A stretch of 54,640 nucleotides of DNA from a bacterium (GTDB lineage Bacteria; UBP14; UBA6098). The stretch spans positions 1-54,640 of the forward strand of contig JAGLDC010000066.1 in NCBI GenBank assembly GCA_023145965.1. Direction: 5' to 3'. Numbering within the stretch: the first letter of the stretch is position 1; every line of letters begins with the position of its first letter. The position numbers and the translations under genes are program-made. This document shows positions 44,564-54,181 of the stretch, piece after piece. The notes under the pieces are model-generated. The model did no database searches, was not told where the DNA came from, and saw only the letters and a list, made by a program, of their open reading frames with translations.

Positions 44564-47065
44564 ATGAAATGTGTGATTCTAGCCGGCGGTTTCGGAACTC
44601 GCCTCAGGCCATTAACATTTAGACTTCCAAAACCTATGGTGCCGCTTCTTGGAAGGCCTATGATGGAACATGTCGTCGATCGCATCCGTGAAGCTGGCAT
44701 TACCGAAGTGATCTCCTTGCTTTATTTTGAACCAGAGATCATTAGTAAGCATTTCGGCGACGGAAGCCACCTCGGCGTAAACATGAATTATGTTCTCTCG
44801 CAGGCTGACTGGGGGACTGCCGGTGCGGTGAAAAATGCCGCCGGTCAAATAGACGATACCTTCCTCGTAATGTCCGGCGATGTTCTCACCGACTTCGATT
44901 TACGCTCAGCTCTTGCATTTCACAAAGAAAAGGGAGCTTCCGCCACAATCGTTCTCACGCAGGTTAAGAAACCACTTGCTTATGGCATTGTAATTACTGA
45001 TCCAAAAAGCGGGAAAATAGAGCGCTTCCTTGAAAAACCTGCATGGGGTCAAGTTTTCTCTGATACAGTGAATACCGGTATATATATTTTGGAACCGCAT
45101 ATTCTCAATTATATTCCTCAAAACGAAGAATTCGATTTTTCAAAAAACCTTTTCCCTTTACTTATGGCGAAAGGTGAGCCTTTGTTTGGGTTTGTCGCCG
45201 AAGGGTATTGGCGTGATGTTGGAGACCTCCGAGAATACCGTAGAGCAAATGAAGACGGTCTCGAAGGCAATATCAAACTCGGGATACCCGGTAAAGTAAC
45301 CGATTTCGACGGTGCCGAGGTATATGTTGGCGAAGACGTAATTATCGAGAAAGGCGCTACATTTCAAGGAAAAGTTCTTCTTGGAAACAGATGCAAAATA
45401 GGTTCCGGAGCAAGCATTCAAAATAGCGTTATCGGCGCTGGGTGTTCAGTGGGCAGGAGAGCCATTTTGCGTGGGGCTGTTATCTGGGAAAACACACAAT
45501 TGGGTGATAAAACAATGGTCGAACATGCCATAATCGCCAACAATGTGGAAATCAAGGACGGTGTGACAATATACGATCACGCAGTCGTTTCGGAGGGCTG
45601 TATTATAGGTAACGGCGCTTCGATAAGAGCAGCTGTAAAGATATGGCCGAGGAAAGAGATTGCACCTAATAGCGTAGTTACAGAAACTTTAGTTCACGGT
45701 GATAGAACCGGCGGCGAACTTTTCGCTGGAAGCAGGGTATCGGGTGTTATAAATTCTGAAATATCGCCAGAGTTCGCAGCCAAATTCGGCGCAGCTTTTG
45801 GAGCTAATCTTAAGGGCAAAGGCATTGTTCTCGTTAGTAGAGATGGCGACAGAGCAAGCCAAATAACCGAAAGGGCGCTTTTCTGCGGTGTGATGTCTTC
45901 AGGTGTCGATGTCGAGGACCTTGGAATCGCTCCAATTCCAGTTGCAAGGTGGCTATTATCGAGGAAACCCCGCTCGGCAGGGGTGCATATTAGAAAGTCG
46001 CCGCGTGATCGCAATGGCCAAGATTTGATCTTTTTCAACGGCAACGGAACCGACCTATCCATTGCCCAAACAAGATCGATCGAGAGACTTTTCGATAGAG
46101 AAGATTTTCCTCGCGCCTCTTATGATTCACTCGGAACCCTCGAACGCCCGACTGAAAGCCTTAACGATTATAAGAATGCGCTTATCAAAGCTGTCGATTC
46201 TGAAATTATCAGAAAAAGGAAATTCAAGGTCGTCGTGGACTGCTCTCATGGTGGAACCGCAAGCGTTTTACCAGATGTTCTCTCGAATATAGGTATCGAT
46301 TCGATAAATGTTAACGCCGTGGTAGAACCAAACCGCATCACAAAGACAAGAAAACAAAGAGATGCTGACCAAAAAAGATTGGCAGTCATAGCCAGAAGCC
46401 TCGAAGCAGATGCGGGATTCATGCTCGATCCTTCCGGCGAAACACTGCATCTGGTTGACCATACAGGTAGATTCCTTGACGAAGATGCTGCTTTATGCGT
46501 CGTCACAGATCTTTTTATTCGAGTGGAAAAACCCAAAATCATTTCCGTGCCTATCTCCGCGACCATGGGAGTTAATCGGCTTACTCGCGAAGCTGGCATC
46601 AAGCTTAGATACACATGTAACAACCATTTATCGATGATGGAATCAGCTCTTACAGGCGAAAACGATTTTATCGGTGGCACAAAGGGAGGGTTCATTTTCC
46701 CGAGGTGGCTTTTCGCCTCAGATGCTATGTTCGCTGTATTGAAAATACTCGAGATGATGGCTAAATCAGAACTTAGATTATCTGACCTAGTCGATGAATT
46801 GCCAGATTATACGAGATCTCAAAGAAAGGTTAAATGCCCCTTCGAAAAAATGGGCATGGTAATGAGGCGGCTTATAGAAGAAACTAACGACTGCCCAAGA
46901 GATATTATCGACGGTGTTCGCATTTACACACAGGATTCGTGGGTTCTGATAATACCAGATTCAGAGCATCCCGTTTTTCACTTAATAGCTGAAGCCAAGA
47001 AACTTAAAAAGCTAAATACCGTTCTCGATGATTCCGAAGATATGCTCCTTAAGTTGATTTCTTAA
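44564..47065 (+). CDS. Fusion of sugar-phosphate nucleotidyltransferase, left-handed beta-helix and phosphomannomutase-like domain
   Basis: 833 aa. Residues 1 to about 235 form a nucleotidyltransferase: ILAGGFGTRLRPLTFRLPKPMVPLLGRPMMEHV. Hexapeptide repeats follow (about 250-370: IGSGASIQNSVIGAGCSVGRRAILRGAVI). The rest resembles phosphoglucomutase/phosphomannomutase domains. The usual TASHNP phosphoserine loop is replaced by VHIRKSPRDRNG, a variant seen in the cyanobacterial and actinobacterial mannose-1-phosphate guanylyltransferase/phosphomannomutase fusions, with the Ser still present. The likely product is GDP-mannose or a related NDP-sugar. It is next to glgA. Confidence 0.85.
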   Translation: MKCVILAGGFGTRLRPLTFRLPKPMVPLLGRPMMEHVVDRIREAGITEVISLLYFEPEIISKHFGDGSHLGVNMNYVLSQADWGTAGAVKNAAGQIDDTFLVMSGDVLTDFDLRSALAFHKEKGASATIVLTQVKKPLAYGIVITDPKSGKIERFLEKPAWGQVFSDTVNTGIYILEPHILNYIPQNEEFDFSKNLFPLLMAKGEPLFGFVAEGYWRDVGDLREYRRANEDGLEGNIKLGIPGKVTDFDGAEVYVGEDVIIEKGATFQGKVLLGNRCKIGSGASIQNSVIGAGCSVGRRAILRGAVIWENTQLGDKTMVEHAIIANNVEIKDGVTIYDHAVVSEGCIIGNGASIRAAVKIWPRKEIAPNSVVTETLVHGDRTGGELFAGSRVSGVINSEISPEFAAKFGAAFGANLKGKGIVLVSRDGDRASQITERALFCGVMSSGVDVEDLGIAPIPVARWLLSRKPRSAGVHIRKSPRDRNGQDLIFFNGNGTDLSIAQTRSIERLFDREDFPRASYDSLGTLERPTESLNDYKNALIKAVDSEIIRKRKFKVVVDCSHGGTASVLPDVLSNIGIDSINVNAVVEPNRITKTRKQRDADQKRLAVIARSLEADAGFMLDPSGETLHLVDHTGRFLDEDAALCVVTDLFIRVEKPKIISVPISATMGVNRLTREAGIKLRYTCNNHLSMMESALTGENDFIGGTKGGFIFPRWLFASDAMFAVLKILEMMAKSELRLSDLVDELPDYTRSQRKVKCPFEKMGMVMRRLIEETNDCPRDIIDGVRIYTQDSWVLIIPDSEHPVFHLIAEAKKLKKLNTVLDDSEDMLLKLIS

Positions 47066-47067
47066 AT

Positions 47068-48375
47068 TTATTCAACTTTCTCGTGAATAAGTCGCGGCTT
47101 TCGAACAACCTCTTCAGAGATTGTGTAGGCTTTTACAAACCGCACTGCCGCTATATTAGCGCTCTCGGAGTCAGTTGCGTAAACCTCAGCAAACGGTTTG
47201 CCTTCCTCGACTTTATCATTTATTTCCTTAAAAACCTTGAACCCAACGCTTTGATTTATCTTATCTTCCTTTCGAAGTCTCCCAGCGCCAAGATTAACTC
47301 CGGCCATACCAACCTCACGAGTGTTGACAGATTTTATATATCCAGTTTTCGGAGCAACGATTGATTTTATAACAGAAGCCCTTGGAAAAATCGAAATATC
47401 ATCAGCAACGCGTGGGTTTCCAGATTGAGCTTCGACCATTTCAGCAAATTTAACCAGCACCGATCCGTCTGAGAGCTTCTTATTGGCCAAATCGAGACCT
47501 TCATCGACAGAACTAACAATCCCTGAAAACATGAGCATTTCGGCTGCTAACCTGCAAGTCAAATATTCGAGCCTTGGAAGATCTATTTCCCTGCGCATAA
47601 GGAGAATACATTCCTCGACTTCGAGCGCATTGCCTATAGCCGATCCGAGCGGTTGAGACATATCTGTAACAAGAGCCTTGACTTTCTGTCCATGCGATTT
47701 TCCAATAGCAATCAGCATTTTAGCAAGCGCACGCGCTCTGTCAATAGTATCCATGAACGCTCCCGAACCGGTCTTGAGGTCAATTACCAGACCCTCTGCT
47801 CCCTCAGCTATCTTTTTGCTCATAATCGAAGCTGAAATCAGCGGGATAGATTCGACAGTAGCGGTAACATCGCGAAGAGCATATATCTTGCCATCGGCGG
47901 GTGCTAGCTCTGGACTTTGGCGGGTTATTGCGCAGCCGATATTCTTAACTTGTAATTTAAATTCCTCGATAGACAGATTTGTTGTAAAACCGGGGATTGA
48001 TTCGAGTTTGTCAAGTGTTCCGCCCGTGTGACCAAGGCCACGGCCTGAAAGCATAGGAACATAACCACCGCACGCTGCAACCATCGGTGCTAGAATAAGA
48101 CTAACCTTATCACCGACTCCGCCGATCGAGTGTTTATCGACAGTAACGGCTCCCAAATCCGACCAATCTATGGTATAACCGCTTCTAATATAAGCTTCGG
48201 TTAAGGCCGAGGCCTCTACATCACTCATGCCATTGAGATAAACAGCCATCAGAAAAGCCGACATTTGGTAATCGGCAATATTACCTTTAACAAAACTAAG
48301 AACAAACGCCTCGATCTCTTCAGGGTCGAGGCGTTGTCCATCGCGTTTAGCGCGAATGAATTCAGATGGATTCAT
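47068..48375 (-). CDS. pdp: Pyrimidine-nucleoside (thymidine) phosphorylase
   Basis: Splits uridine, thymidine or deoxyuridine with phosphate to the base and pentose-1-phosphate, in salvage. TVDKHSIGGVGDKVSLILAPMVAACGGYVPMLSGRGLGHTGGTLDKLESIPGF is the diagnostic block, and the KTGSGAFM phosphate site is also present. At 435 aa it has normal length. The first domain helix SEFIRAKRDGQRLDPEEIEAFV is typical too. It sits convergent with the nucleotidyltransferase fusion gene, 3 bases apart. Confidence 0.93.
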   Translation of the reverse strand: MNPSEFIRAKRDGQRLDPEEIEAFVLSFVKGNIADYQMSAFLMAVYLNGMSDVEASALTEAYIRSGYTIDWSDLGAVTVDKHSIGGVGDKVSLILAPMVAACGGYVPMLSGRGLGHTGGTLDKLESIPGFTTNLSIEEFKLQVKNIGCAITRQSPELAPADGKIYALRDVTATVESIPLISASIMSKKIAEGAEGLVIDLKTGSGAFMDTIDRARALAKMLIAIGKSHGQKVKALVTDMSQPLGSAIGNALEVEECILLMRREIDLPRLEYLTCRLAAEMLMFSGIVSSVDEGLDLANKKLSDGSVLVKFAEMVEAQSGNPRVADDISIFPRASVIKSIVAPKTGYIKSVNTREVGMAGVNLGAGRLRKEDKINQSVGFKVFKEINDKVEEGKPFAEVYATDSESANIAAVRFVKAYTISEEVVRKPRLIHEKVE

Positions 48376-48381
48376 GGCTTT

Positions 48382-49695
48382 CTATTTGTATAGATGCACA
48401 AAAGATATTCTTCCGTTGCCGAGAGGACCTGGAGACGAAACCGCATAAAGCCCCCCTTTTTTACCATAAAACTTAGGAATAAACGATACTATAGTTCCGC
48501 ATTGAGCATCGGCAGAGCTTCCGTTGATATGAAAATCATTGACTGTGTCAAATTTATCACTGCCTTGAAATACCTCCACTCTTCCAGAGCGGTAATCGCC
48601 AATATCGGCAAATGGTGTCCCAATTAGAACATCAGAGAATTTATCTCCATTTACACTTCCAGAGCAAATATCATAGCCATAAAGATCTTTTGGATTTTGG
48701 CCATAAATAGTAGCTATAGGATCGCGAATAACCGGCCCGCCGGCGTAAATATATGCAACACCCTCTGTATTGGGACCATCACCCGGAGCACCTATCGCTA
48801 TATCCGGAGTGCCATCACCATTGACATCGCCGGCGGAGGCTAAAGCAAAGCCAAAATTGGCTTGCGGACGCTTCCCATCAACTGTCTGCCATGGTTTAAC
48901 GCTGATTATTGATCCACCCTGATAAAAATAAACCTTACCAGAGTTTCTTTGGCCAGCGGCATTGTGATAATAGGAACTAACTGCAAAATCAGATACCCCA
49001 TCTCCGCTGACATCGCCGAGTATGGCTATTCTTTCACCGAAGCTATCGCCTGAAGATTCACCTTCAATAACAACCGCCGGTGTAGTGAGGTTATTACCAC
49101 CAAGGAACACATAAACAACGCCAGAGTAGTTTTTGCCACCGTAACTCGCACCGACTAAAAGATCAGGAACATTATCCCCATTGAGGTCCTCGCCACCGGC
49201 GAGGCTTGTTCCAAACCAGTCGTTATATCTCTCGCCCATGAGTGTTATATCCGGAACCGTGTCGAACTGCTTGCCACCAAAATAAATATAGACTTTACCT
49301 GCATCGATTCCGCTATCGTCATTTTTGGAAGCTCCAACTGCAAAATCATCGATGCCGTCCCCGTTAATATCGCCGCAGGCACTTATTGCTGTGCCGAATC
49401 GGTCGCCAGCTTTATCTCCTACCAGATCGAATGCGGCCTTTGTGGGATCATTTCCGCCAAGATATATTGATACTTGACCTTTGAAATCAGACACTTGATA
49501 GCTTCCGGGGGCGCCAATTGCCAGATCGGTATAGCCATCGCCATTAATATCGCCGATTGACGCAATGGTCATACCATAGCGATCTCCAGCAATTTTACCC
49601 TGGAGGTTAGAAACAAAATTGAGACCTTTAACCCCAAAAGCGGCTAAAGTCAAGCCCAATAGGCAGATGACCACGAAACCAAAACGACGGTTCAT
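48382..49695 (-). CDS. Secreted FG-GAP (integrin-alpha-like) repeat protein
   Basis: About 437 aa. I start at ATG 49695 (AGGAG 7 bases upstream), giving the signal peptide RFGFVVICLLGLTLAAFG; an earlier in-frame start at 49752 adds residues before it. There are at least six FG-GAP repeats, each with a D-x-N/S-G-D-x-x-x-D-x-x-x-G calcium loop, as in GDINGDGYTDLAIGAPG, GDINGDGIDDFAVGAS, GDVSGDGVSDFAV and GDVNGDGTPDIAIGAPG. They form a seven-bladed propeller fold as in integrin alpha heads. No sorting tail is seen. Such proteins mediate adhesion or bind polysaccharide; the partner is unknown. Confidence 0.88.
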   Translation of the reverse strand: MNRRFGFVVICLLGLTLAAFGVKGLNFVSNLQGKIAGDRYGMTIASIGDINGDGYTDLAIGAPGSYQVSDFKGQVSIYLGGNDPTKAAFDLVGDKAGDRFGTAISACGDINGDGIDDFAVGASKNDDSGIDAGKVYIYFGGKQFDTVPDITLMGERYNDWFGTSLAGGEDLNGDNVPDLLVGASYGGKNYSGVVYVFLGGNNLTTPAVVIEGESSGDSFGERIAILGDVSGDGVSDFAVSSYYHNAAGQRNSGKVYFYQGGSIISVKPWQTVDGKRPQANFGFALASAGDVNGDGTPDIAIGAPGDGPNTEGVAYIYAGGPVIRDPIATIYGQNPKDLYGYDICSGSVNGDKFSDVLIGTPFADIGDYRSGRVEVFQGSDKFDTVNDFHINGSSADAQCGTIVSFIPKFYGKKGGLYAVSSPGPLGNGRISFVHLYK

Positions 49696-49977
49696 AAGAG
49701 GACTCCTGTAAATTAATGCATACTCAATGCTCAATAAATATCTTAATAACAACTCATTTTAAGGCGTATTTACTCTCAAGTCAAGAGGTTTTTGTGTTTG
49801 TTGAGAAAGCACCGTAAAATATGGGTTTCCGTTTCTTGCTTATAGGTAAGACCGTGGTTGGAACATCAGTGGACAAACAAAAGGCGGGTAAAGACTAAAA
49901 GGCATTACACGAAGGCGTTAGGAAAACACCGATTGCCTGCTCCTCTGCCATTTCGAACCGAAGGGAAAAATCTCCTT

Positions 49978-50007
49978 CATTGCCGTCGGTTTAAACCAAC
50001 GGCAATG
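49978..50007. repeat. 30-bp near-perfect palindrome
   Basis: CATTGCCGTCGGTTT (49978-49992) and AAACCAACGGCAATG (49993-50007) pair with a single mismatch; the centre GGTTTAAACC is perfect. It lies in the 386-bp gap 49696-50081 between divergent genes, where a 61-codon open frame looks spurious. GGCGTTAGG at 49916 is shared with the structured block near 20350. Confidence 0.65.
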
Positions 50008-50081
50008 AAATCGGACATTTTGGAACCGGTGCTTGACTATTAACCTTTATTATATAGTTTAGTAATCTCAAAGGTTTTACC

Positions 50082-52514
50082 ATGGAAAATAGTAAGAAAG
50101 AAATAAGACAGAACGCCCTACACCACGCTCTCGAGGTGCTCGAATTCCCGCGTCTGAAGAAATTGGTCGCGGAGTTTTGCGATTCCTCGATGGGCAAGGA
50201 GCAGGCATTTGCGATAGAGCCGCTCGAAGATGTCCCACAAATCCGCAACCGCCTGGAACTTATTGGTGAAATTGAAGCGGTTTTAGCTGAATCGGGTCAG
50301 CCCGACCTGACCGGTCTCTCTGACCAACGACATGCTATTGTCACTGCTCAAAAACAAGGAATTCTGGCGCCCGAAGAGATATGGGCTATTGGCCAAATCA
50401 TTACAATTGGCAACCGCCTCACTCTCTTCTGTAGAAGCGGATGCAATAATACGCCGATACTGTCCGATGTTCTTTCGGCAATCGAGGAAATTCCGGGGTT
50501 GGACAGTAAAATCGCGAATTATATTTTACCATCAGGTCAGATCGACGAAAACGCAACACCGCTTCTAACTGATTTGAGAAAGCGAAGGGCTATCGTTCAC
50601 GAAAGACTCAAAAACAAACTCGAAAGCTACCTTACTAATAAGAAATATTCGAAGTTCCTTCAGGATGAACTCATTACACTGAAAAACGGACGCTTCGTCC
50701 TTCCTGTAAAAATAGAAAGCAAACAAGAAGTCGCTGGAGTTATCCACGACAGATCTTCTAGCGGAGCGACGCTATTTATCGAACCACTTCCTGTGGTTGA
50801 GATGAACAACGAGCTACGCGAGCTCGAACTTGCGGAAAAAGCGGAACTCGAGAGAATTCTCAGGATGCTGACAGAGATGATAGGCGCTCATTCTGAAGCT
50901 CTAATGTCCAATTTAACAATATTCAGTAAGTTGGATTTTCTTGTTGGCTGCGCACGATGGTCAAAAAAATTCTCCTGCATTAAACCCGATTATGGTGTCG
51001 AGCGTAACCTCGTTTTGGTCGCCGCTAGGCATCCTTTTCTTGTCTTAGAGTTAGAGAAAGAAGCCCTTTCCAAGATAGTGCCTTTAGATGTCGAACTAAC
51101 CCGCGATAAACGCGCACTGATTGTCACCGGCCCTAACATGGGTGGTAAAACTGTCGCTTTAAAAACTATCGGATTGCTTTCGGCAATAGCCCGTTCAGGC
51201 TTGCCAATTCCAGCCTCCCATGGAACAAAGATACCGCATTTTTCATCTATCTTTGCAGACATTGGTGATGAGCAATCTATAGATGACTCTCTTTCAAGCT
51301 TTGCAGCACACGTTTTGCGCTGGAAAGAGGCTGCTCTTGCTGCAGATGACCGCTCTTTAGTCCTTATCGACGAGATCGGAAGCGCCACTGACCCAGAAGA
51401 AGGAACTCCTCTTTCTCGCGCTATACTCGAAGAACTCATTAAACGCAAGAGCTATATCATCGCTACAACACATTTGGGAGGCCTCAAGGCCCTTGCTACT
51501 GCAACAGAGGGAGTCACGAATGGCGCGATGGAATTCGACGAGCACAAACTCGAACCGACTTATACCCTCAAAACAGGGGCCCCCGGGCGTTCCTGGGCGT
51601 TTCAGATAGCACGTCGACTGGGATTTCCATCGGAAATTCTACAAAAGGGTGAAAACTACATCGCTAAAGGGGGATCGCAAGTAGATACTCTAATCTCCGA
51701 CCTAAAAAACAAAACCGATAATGCGGAGGAGCTTCGCCGGCAAGCACAAAAGGAGCTTGCCCAGCTTAAATCTGACAGGGAAACTCTAAACGCACTGATT
51801 CAAACTACCAAAAAAAAAGCCGCTCAAGTGGAAGAACTTCGACGGCGCTACGATGACGACCGCCTCGAACTGCTCGAAAGAGAGCTTTCTGCCGAAAAAA
51901 GAAAACTCGATTTAGAATTAAGGGATTATAAAAAGCTTCAAGAAGCTACTGAATTTGCCAAACAACATGTTCGTAAAAAGATAAATGAGGTTAAACAGCA
52001 CCAAAAAAAGCGCCGAGGCCCGCCAATCGAGGTTAAAAAGGACGATATGATCTGGCTTTATAGGCTAAAAAAACACGGCAAGGTCCTTCGCGAGACAGAC
52101 AAGCACGGTTATATTCTGGTCGAGGTCGATGGCATTAAAGTCCGCGTTCATAGCAGTTCAGCCATGCCTCCAAAGGAAAAAAGCCAACCTCGATCATCGA
52201 AAAAAAACGGGGTTAAATACTCCCGACCGAATGTTCCTTCGGCAAAAGACCTTCGCGGCATGAATTTCGAGGAGGCCTGGAAGATAGTCGATTCGTGGCT
52301 TTCGGATGCCCTAGTTATTAGAATGCCTCGACTGGTTGTCATTCACGGTAAAGGAACAGGAGTTCTGAGGGAAAAACTTCGGAAAAAGTTAGATTCCGAT
52401 AAAAGAATTTTGCGCTGGGAATATGCCGAAGCCAGCGAGGGCGGAGACGGCGCAACCATCGTTCATATTAAATTTGTTGACAAAAAAAAGGCACAGGAAT
52501 TGCACTCTGAATAA
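50082..52514 (+). CDS. mutS2: MutS2 family protein with Smr domain
   Basis: 810 aa. Walker A GPNMGGKT (about 349-356), the signature block FADIGDEQSIDDSLSSFAAH and Walker B SLVLIDEIGSATDPEEG are intact. A clamp and coiled coil span about 520-640 (DLKNKTDNAEELRRQAQKE...). The C-terminal Smr nuclease-like domain has DLRGMNFEEAWKIVDSWL and VIHGKGTGVLREKLR. MutS2 lacks the mismatch-recognition domain and acts in recombination control or in rescuing collided ribosomes. At its normal length it overlaps nothing, and it is followed 3 bases on by the YugP-type protease gene. Confidence 0.96.
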   Translation: MENSKKEIRQNALHHALEVLEFPRLKKLVAEFCDSSMGKEQAFAIEPLEDVPQIRNRLELIGEIEAVLAESGQPDLTGLSDQRHAIVTAQKQGILAPEEIWAIGQIITIGNRLTLFCRSGCNNTPILSDVLSAIEEIPGLDSKIANYILPSGQIDENATPLLTDLRKRRAIVHERLKNKLESYLTNKKYSKFLQDELITLKNGRFVLPVKIESKQEVAGVIHDRSSSGATLFIEPLPVVEMNNELRELELAEKAELERILRMLTEMIGAHSEALMSNLTIFSKLDFLVGCARWSKKFSCIKPDYGVERNLVLVAARHPFLVLELEKEALSKIVPLDVELTRDKRALIVTGPNMGGKTVALKTIGLLSAIARSGLPIPASHGTKIPHFSSIFADIGDEQSIDDSLSSFAAHVLRWKEAALAADDRSLVLIDEIGSATDPEEGTPLSRAILEELIKRKSYIIATTHLGGLKALATATEGVTNGAMEFDEHKLEPTYTLKTGAPGRSWAFQIARRLGFPSEILQKGENYIAKGGSQVDTLISDLKNKTDNAEELRRQAQKELAQLKSDRETLNALIQTTKKKAAQVEELRRRYDDDRLELLERELSAEKRKLDLELRDYKKLQEATEFAKQHVRKKINEVKQHQKKRRGPPIEVKKDDMIWLYRLKKHGKVLRETDKHGYILVEVDGIKVRVHSSSAMPPKEKSQPRSSKKNGVKYSRPNVPSAKDLRGMNFEEAWKIVDSWLSDALVIRMPRLVVIHGKGTGVLREKLRKKLDSDKRILRWEYAEASEGGDGATIVHIKFVDKKKAQELHSE

Positions 52515-52517
52515 ACT

Positions 52518-53195
52518 ATGTTATTTTGGGATCCAACATTTATTTTACTCATTCCCGCATTTATTTTAGCTGCGTGGGCTCAATCAAAGCTTTCACGCAC
52601 CTATAAACGCTACTCGGAGGAAAAATCAGCTCGCGGAATCACTGGCGCGAACGCCGCCCGTGGGATTCTCGATTCCGAGGGATTATCCTCCGTCCAGATC
52701 GAAAAAGTAAGCGGCAATCTCACCGACCACTATGATCCAAGAAACCGAACCCTTCGCCTTTCTCAGGGAGTTTACTCATCTGATTCGATAGCCGCAATCG
52801 GAATTGCCGCTCATGAGGTTGGTCACGCTATTCAGCATAAAAACGCTTATGCTCCACTTTCTATACGCAATGCAATTGTGCCAGTAGTTAATTTCGGGAG
52901 TTTCCTCGCGTGGCCCCTTTTCATCATAGGCTTTCTTCTTAGAACTCCTGTTCTAATACAGATCGGTATAGCGCTATTCTCGGGAGCAGTTATATTCCAA
53001 CTCATCACTCTTCCAGTCGAATTCGATGCATCGAAAAGAGCATTAGCGCAACTTTCCGACGGGGGTTATCTCACGATGGAGGAAATTTCTGGAGCGCGGC
53101 GCGTTCTAACCGCCGCCGCACTTACCTATGTTGCTGCTGCAGCCATGGCAATAATACAACTTCTCAGAATGATATTACTTTCGCGTAGAAGATAA
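52518..53195 (+). CDS. YugP-type zinc metallopeptidase (membrane)
   Basis: 225 aa. The zinc site is HEVGH in IGIAAHEVGHAIQHKNAYAPLSIRNAIVPVVN. The N-terminal helix DPTFILLIPAFILAAWAQSKL and two or three further hydrophobic helices anchor it in the membrane. NLTDHYDPRNRTLRLSQGVYSS and LPVEFDASKRAL are also family signatures. The family (COG2738) is widely conserved and its substrates are unknown. It begins 3 bases after mutS2 and so is probably translated from the same mRNA. Confidence 0.9.
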   Translation: MLFWDPTFILLIPAFILAAWAQSKLSRTYKRYSEEKSARGITGANAARGILDSEGLSSVQIEKVSGNLTDHYDPRNRTLRLSQGVYSSDSIAAIGIAAHEVGHAIQHKNAYAPLSIRNAIVPVVNFGSFLAWPLFIIGFLLRTPVLIQIGIALFSGAVIFQLITLPVEFDASKRALAQLSDGGYLTMEEISGARRVLTAAALTYVAAAAMAIIQLLRMILLSRRR

Positions 53196-53307
53196 TTTGC
53201 TTGAAAAGCCTTATCATTTGTCATTCTAGCAAAAGCAGAAATCCAAATAAGATATACTAAAACATCAATGGAATTATAATCAGAGAGTCTATTCATAAAG
53301 GAAAACC

Positions 53308-53728
53308 ATGAAACCTCAACTCTTTGCGCTTATGACCGCCATCGCTTGGGGAGTGGGCGGATATTTCGAAAAAAAAGGCCTGCATCTCGGGAATCTATCT
53401 CCTTAGATGGGGATAACTATACGCACAGCAATCGCATTTATTATTCTCGGCGCGTTGAGCTTCCCCCAATGGAAAACAATCGGCCACGCCAGAAGCAAAG
53501 CCTTGCTATATATGGTAATCAGTGGAGGCGTTGTCGCTGGTGCAGTCGGGATGTTGTGTTTTTATCATGCAATTAAAGGCGCACCGCTCGGGCGTGTGAT
53601 GCCTATTGCGTTTACTTCTCCATTATTCGGCTCTAATGGGACTGGCTTTCGGGGGAGAAACACTAACCTCTAAGGATGCTATCGGCATTCTTCTAACAGT
53701 AGGTGGAATAGCAATACTAACTTTATAA
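53308..53728 (+). pseudogene. Broken half-size EamA/DMT transporter gene
   Basis: Two frames together cover a 140-codon EamA-type (drug/metabolite transporter) protein. ATG 53308 opens MKPQLFALMTAIAWGVGGYFEKKG, then a TAG at 53404 stops it in frame, where homologues have a hydrophobic residue. The same frame continues MGITIRTAIAFIILGALSF...TSPLFG to about 53630. Then a frameshift of one base moves the sequence to a frame reading ALMGLAFGGETLTS...AILTL up to TAA 53728. The helices and order are those of the short EamA half-transporters. One nonsense and one frameshift indicate recent decay, or sequencing error if both are wrong. Confidence 0.85.
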
Positions 53729-53760
53729 GCTATAGGTGATAAATCAATAACTGAAGCAAT

Positions 53761-53781
53761 AAAAAAAACCGCTAAAGCGGT
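53761..53781 (-). terminator. Intrinsic terminator after initiator tRNA
   Basis: On the - strand, ACCGC (53777-53781) TTTA GCGGT (53768-53772) is followed by a long T-tract. Confidence 0.85.
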
Positions 53782-53785
53782 ATTT

Positions 53786-53862
<77 letters not shown>

Positions 53863-53873
53863 ACGATGGCAAT

Positions 53874-53902
53874 ATTATATGAAGTGTTACTTTATTTGTC
53901 AA
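53874..53902 (-). promoter_or_regulatory. Perfect consensus sigma-70 promoter for initiator tRNA
   Basis: On the - strand, TTGACA (53897-53902), exactly 17 bases, TATAAT (53874-53879), ending 12 bases before the mature 5' end. The remaining 319-bp gap to feoA is AT-rich and shows no gene. Confidence 0.85.
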
Positions 53903-54126
53903 GGCAATTATTTTGGTGTCGTTTATGGTATCTCAAAGATGCTCAGATCAGGGTTACTTATCAATAATGCTATCGTTCTCAATCTACTATAAACGGGAAT
54001 ACTTATTTCCATTCTATTGAAAACAATAGGATTATCTTGCTTTCGAGTATCAAATACATTTGATAAACAAACACTTTTTTGAGGCTATAAAATAAAGTCC
54101 TTGCTAATTCAATCATACTATATTCC

Positions 54127-54154
54127 TTGACATTATAAAAAAAATTTGTATTTT
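54127..54154 (+). promoter_or_regulatory. feoA: Putative sigma-70 promoter for feoAB
   Basis: TTGACA (54127-54132), a 16-base spacer and TATTTT (54149-54154), 27 bases before ATG 54182. I see no clear Fur box. Confidence 0.4.
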
Positions 54155-54181
54155 ACTATAAAAGTTAGGAGAGCTTAACAC

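Noticed and set aside
49858-50043. 61-codon frame between the FG-GAP and mutS2 genes
   Set aside because: It spans the 30-bp palindrome, has no ribosome binding site and no family resemblance.
53407-53673. 88-codon gene beginning after the TAG at 53404
   Set aside because: It is the middle of the broken EamA gene, in the same frame as its N-terminal part, and ends at a frameshift.
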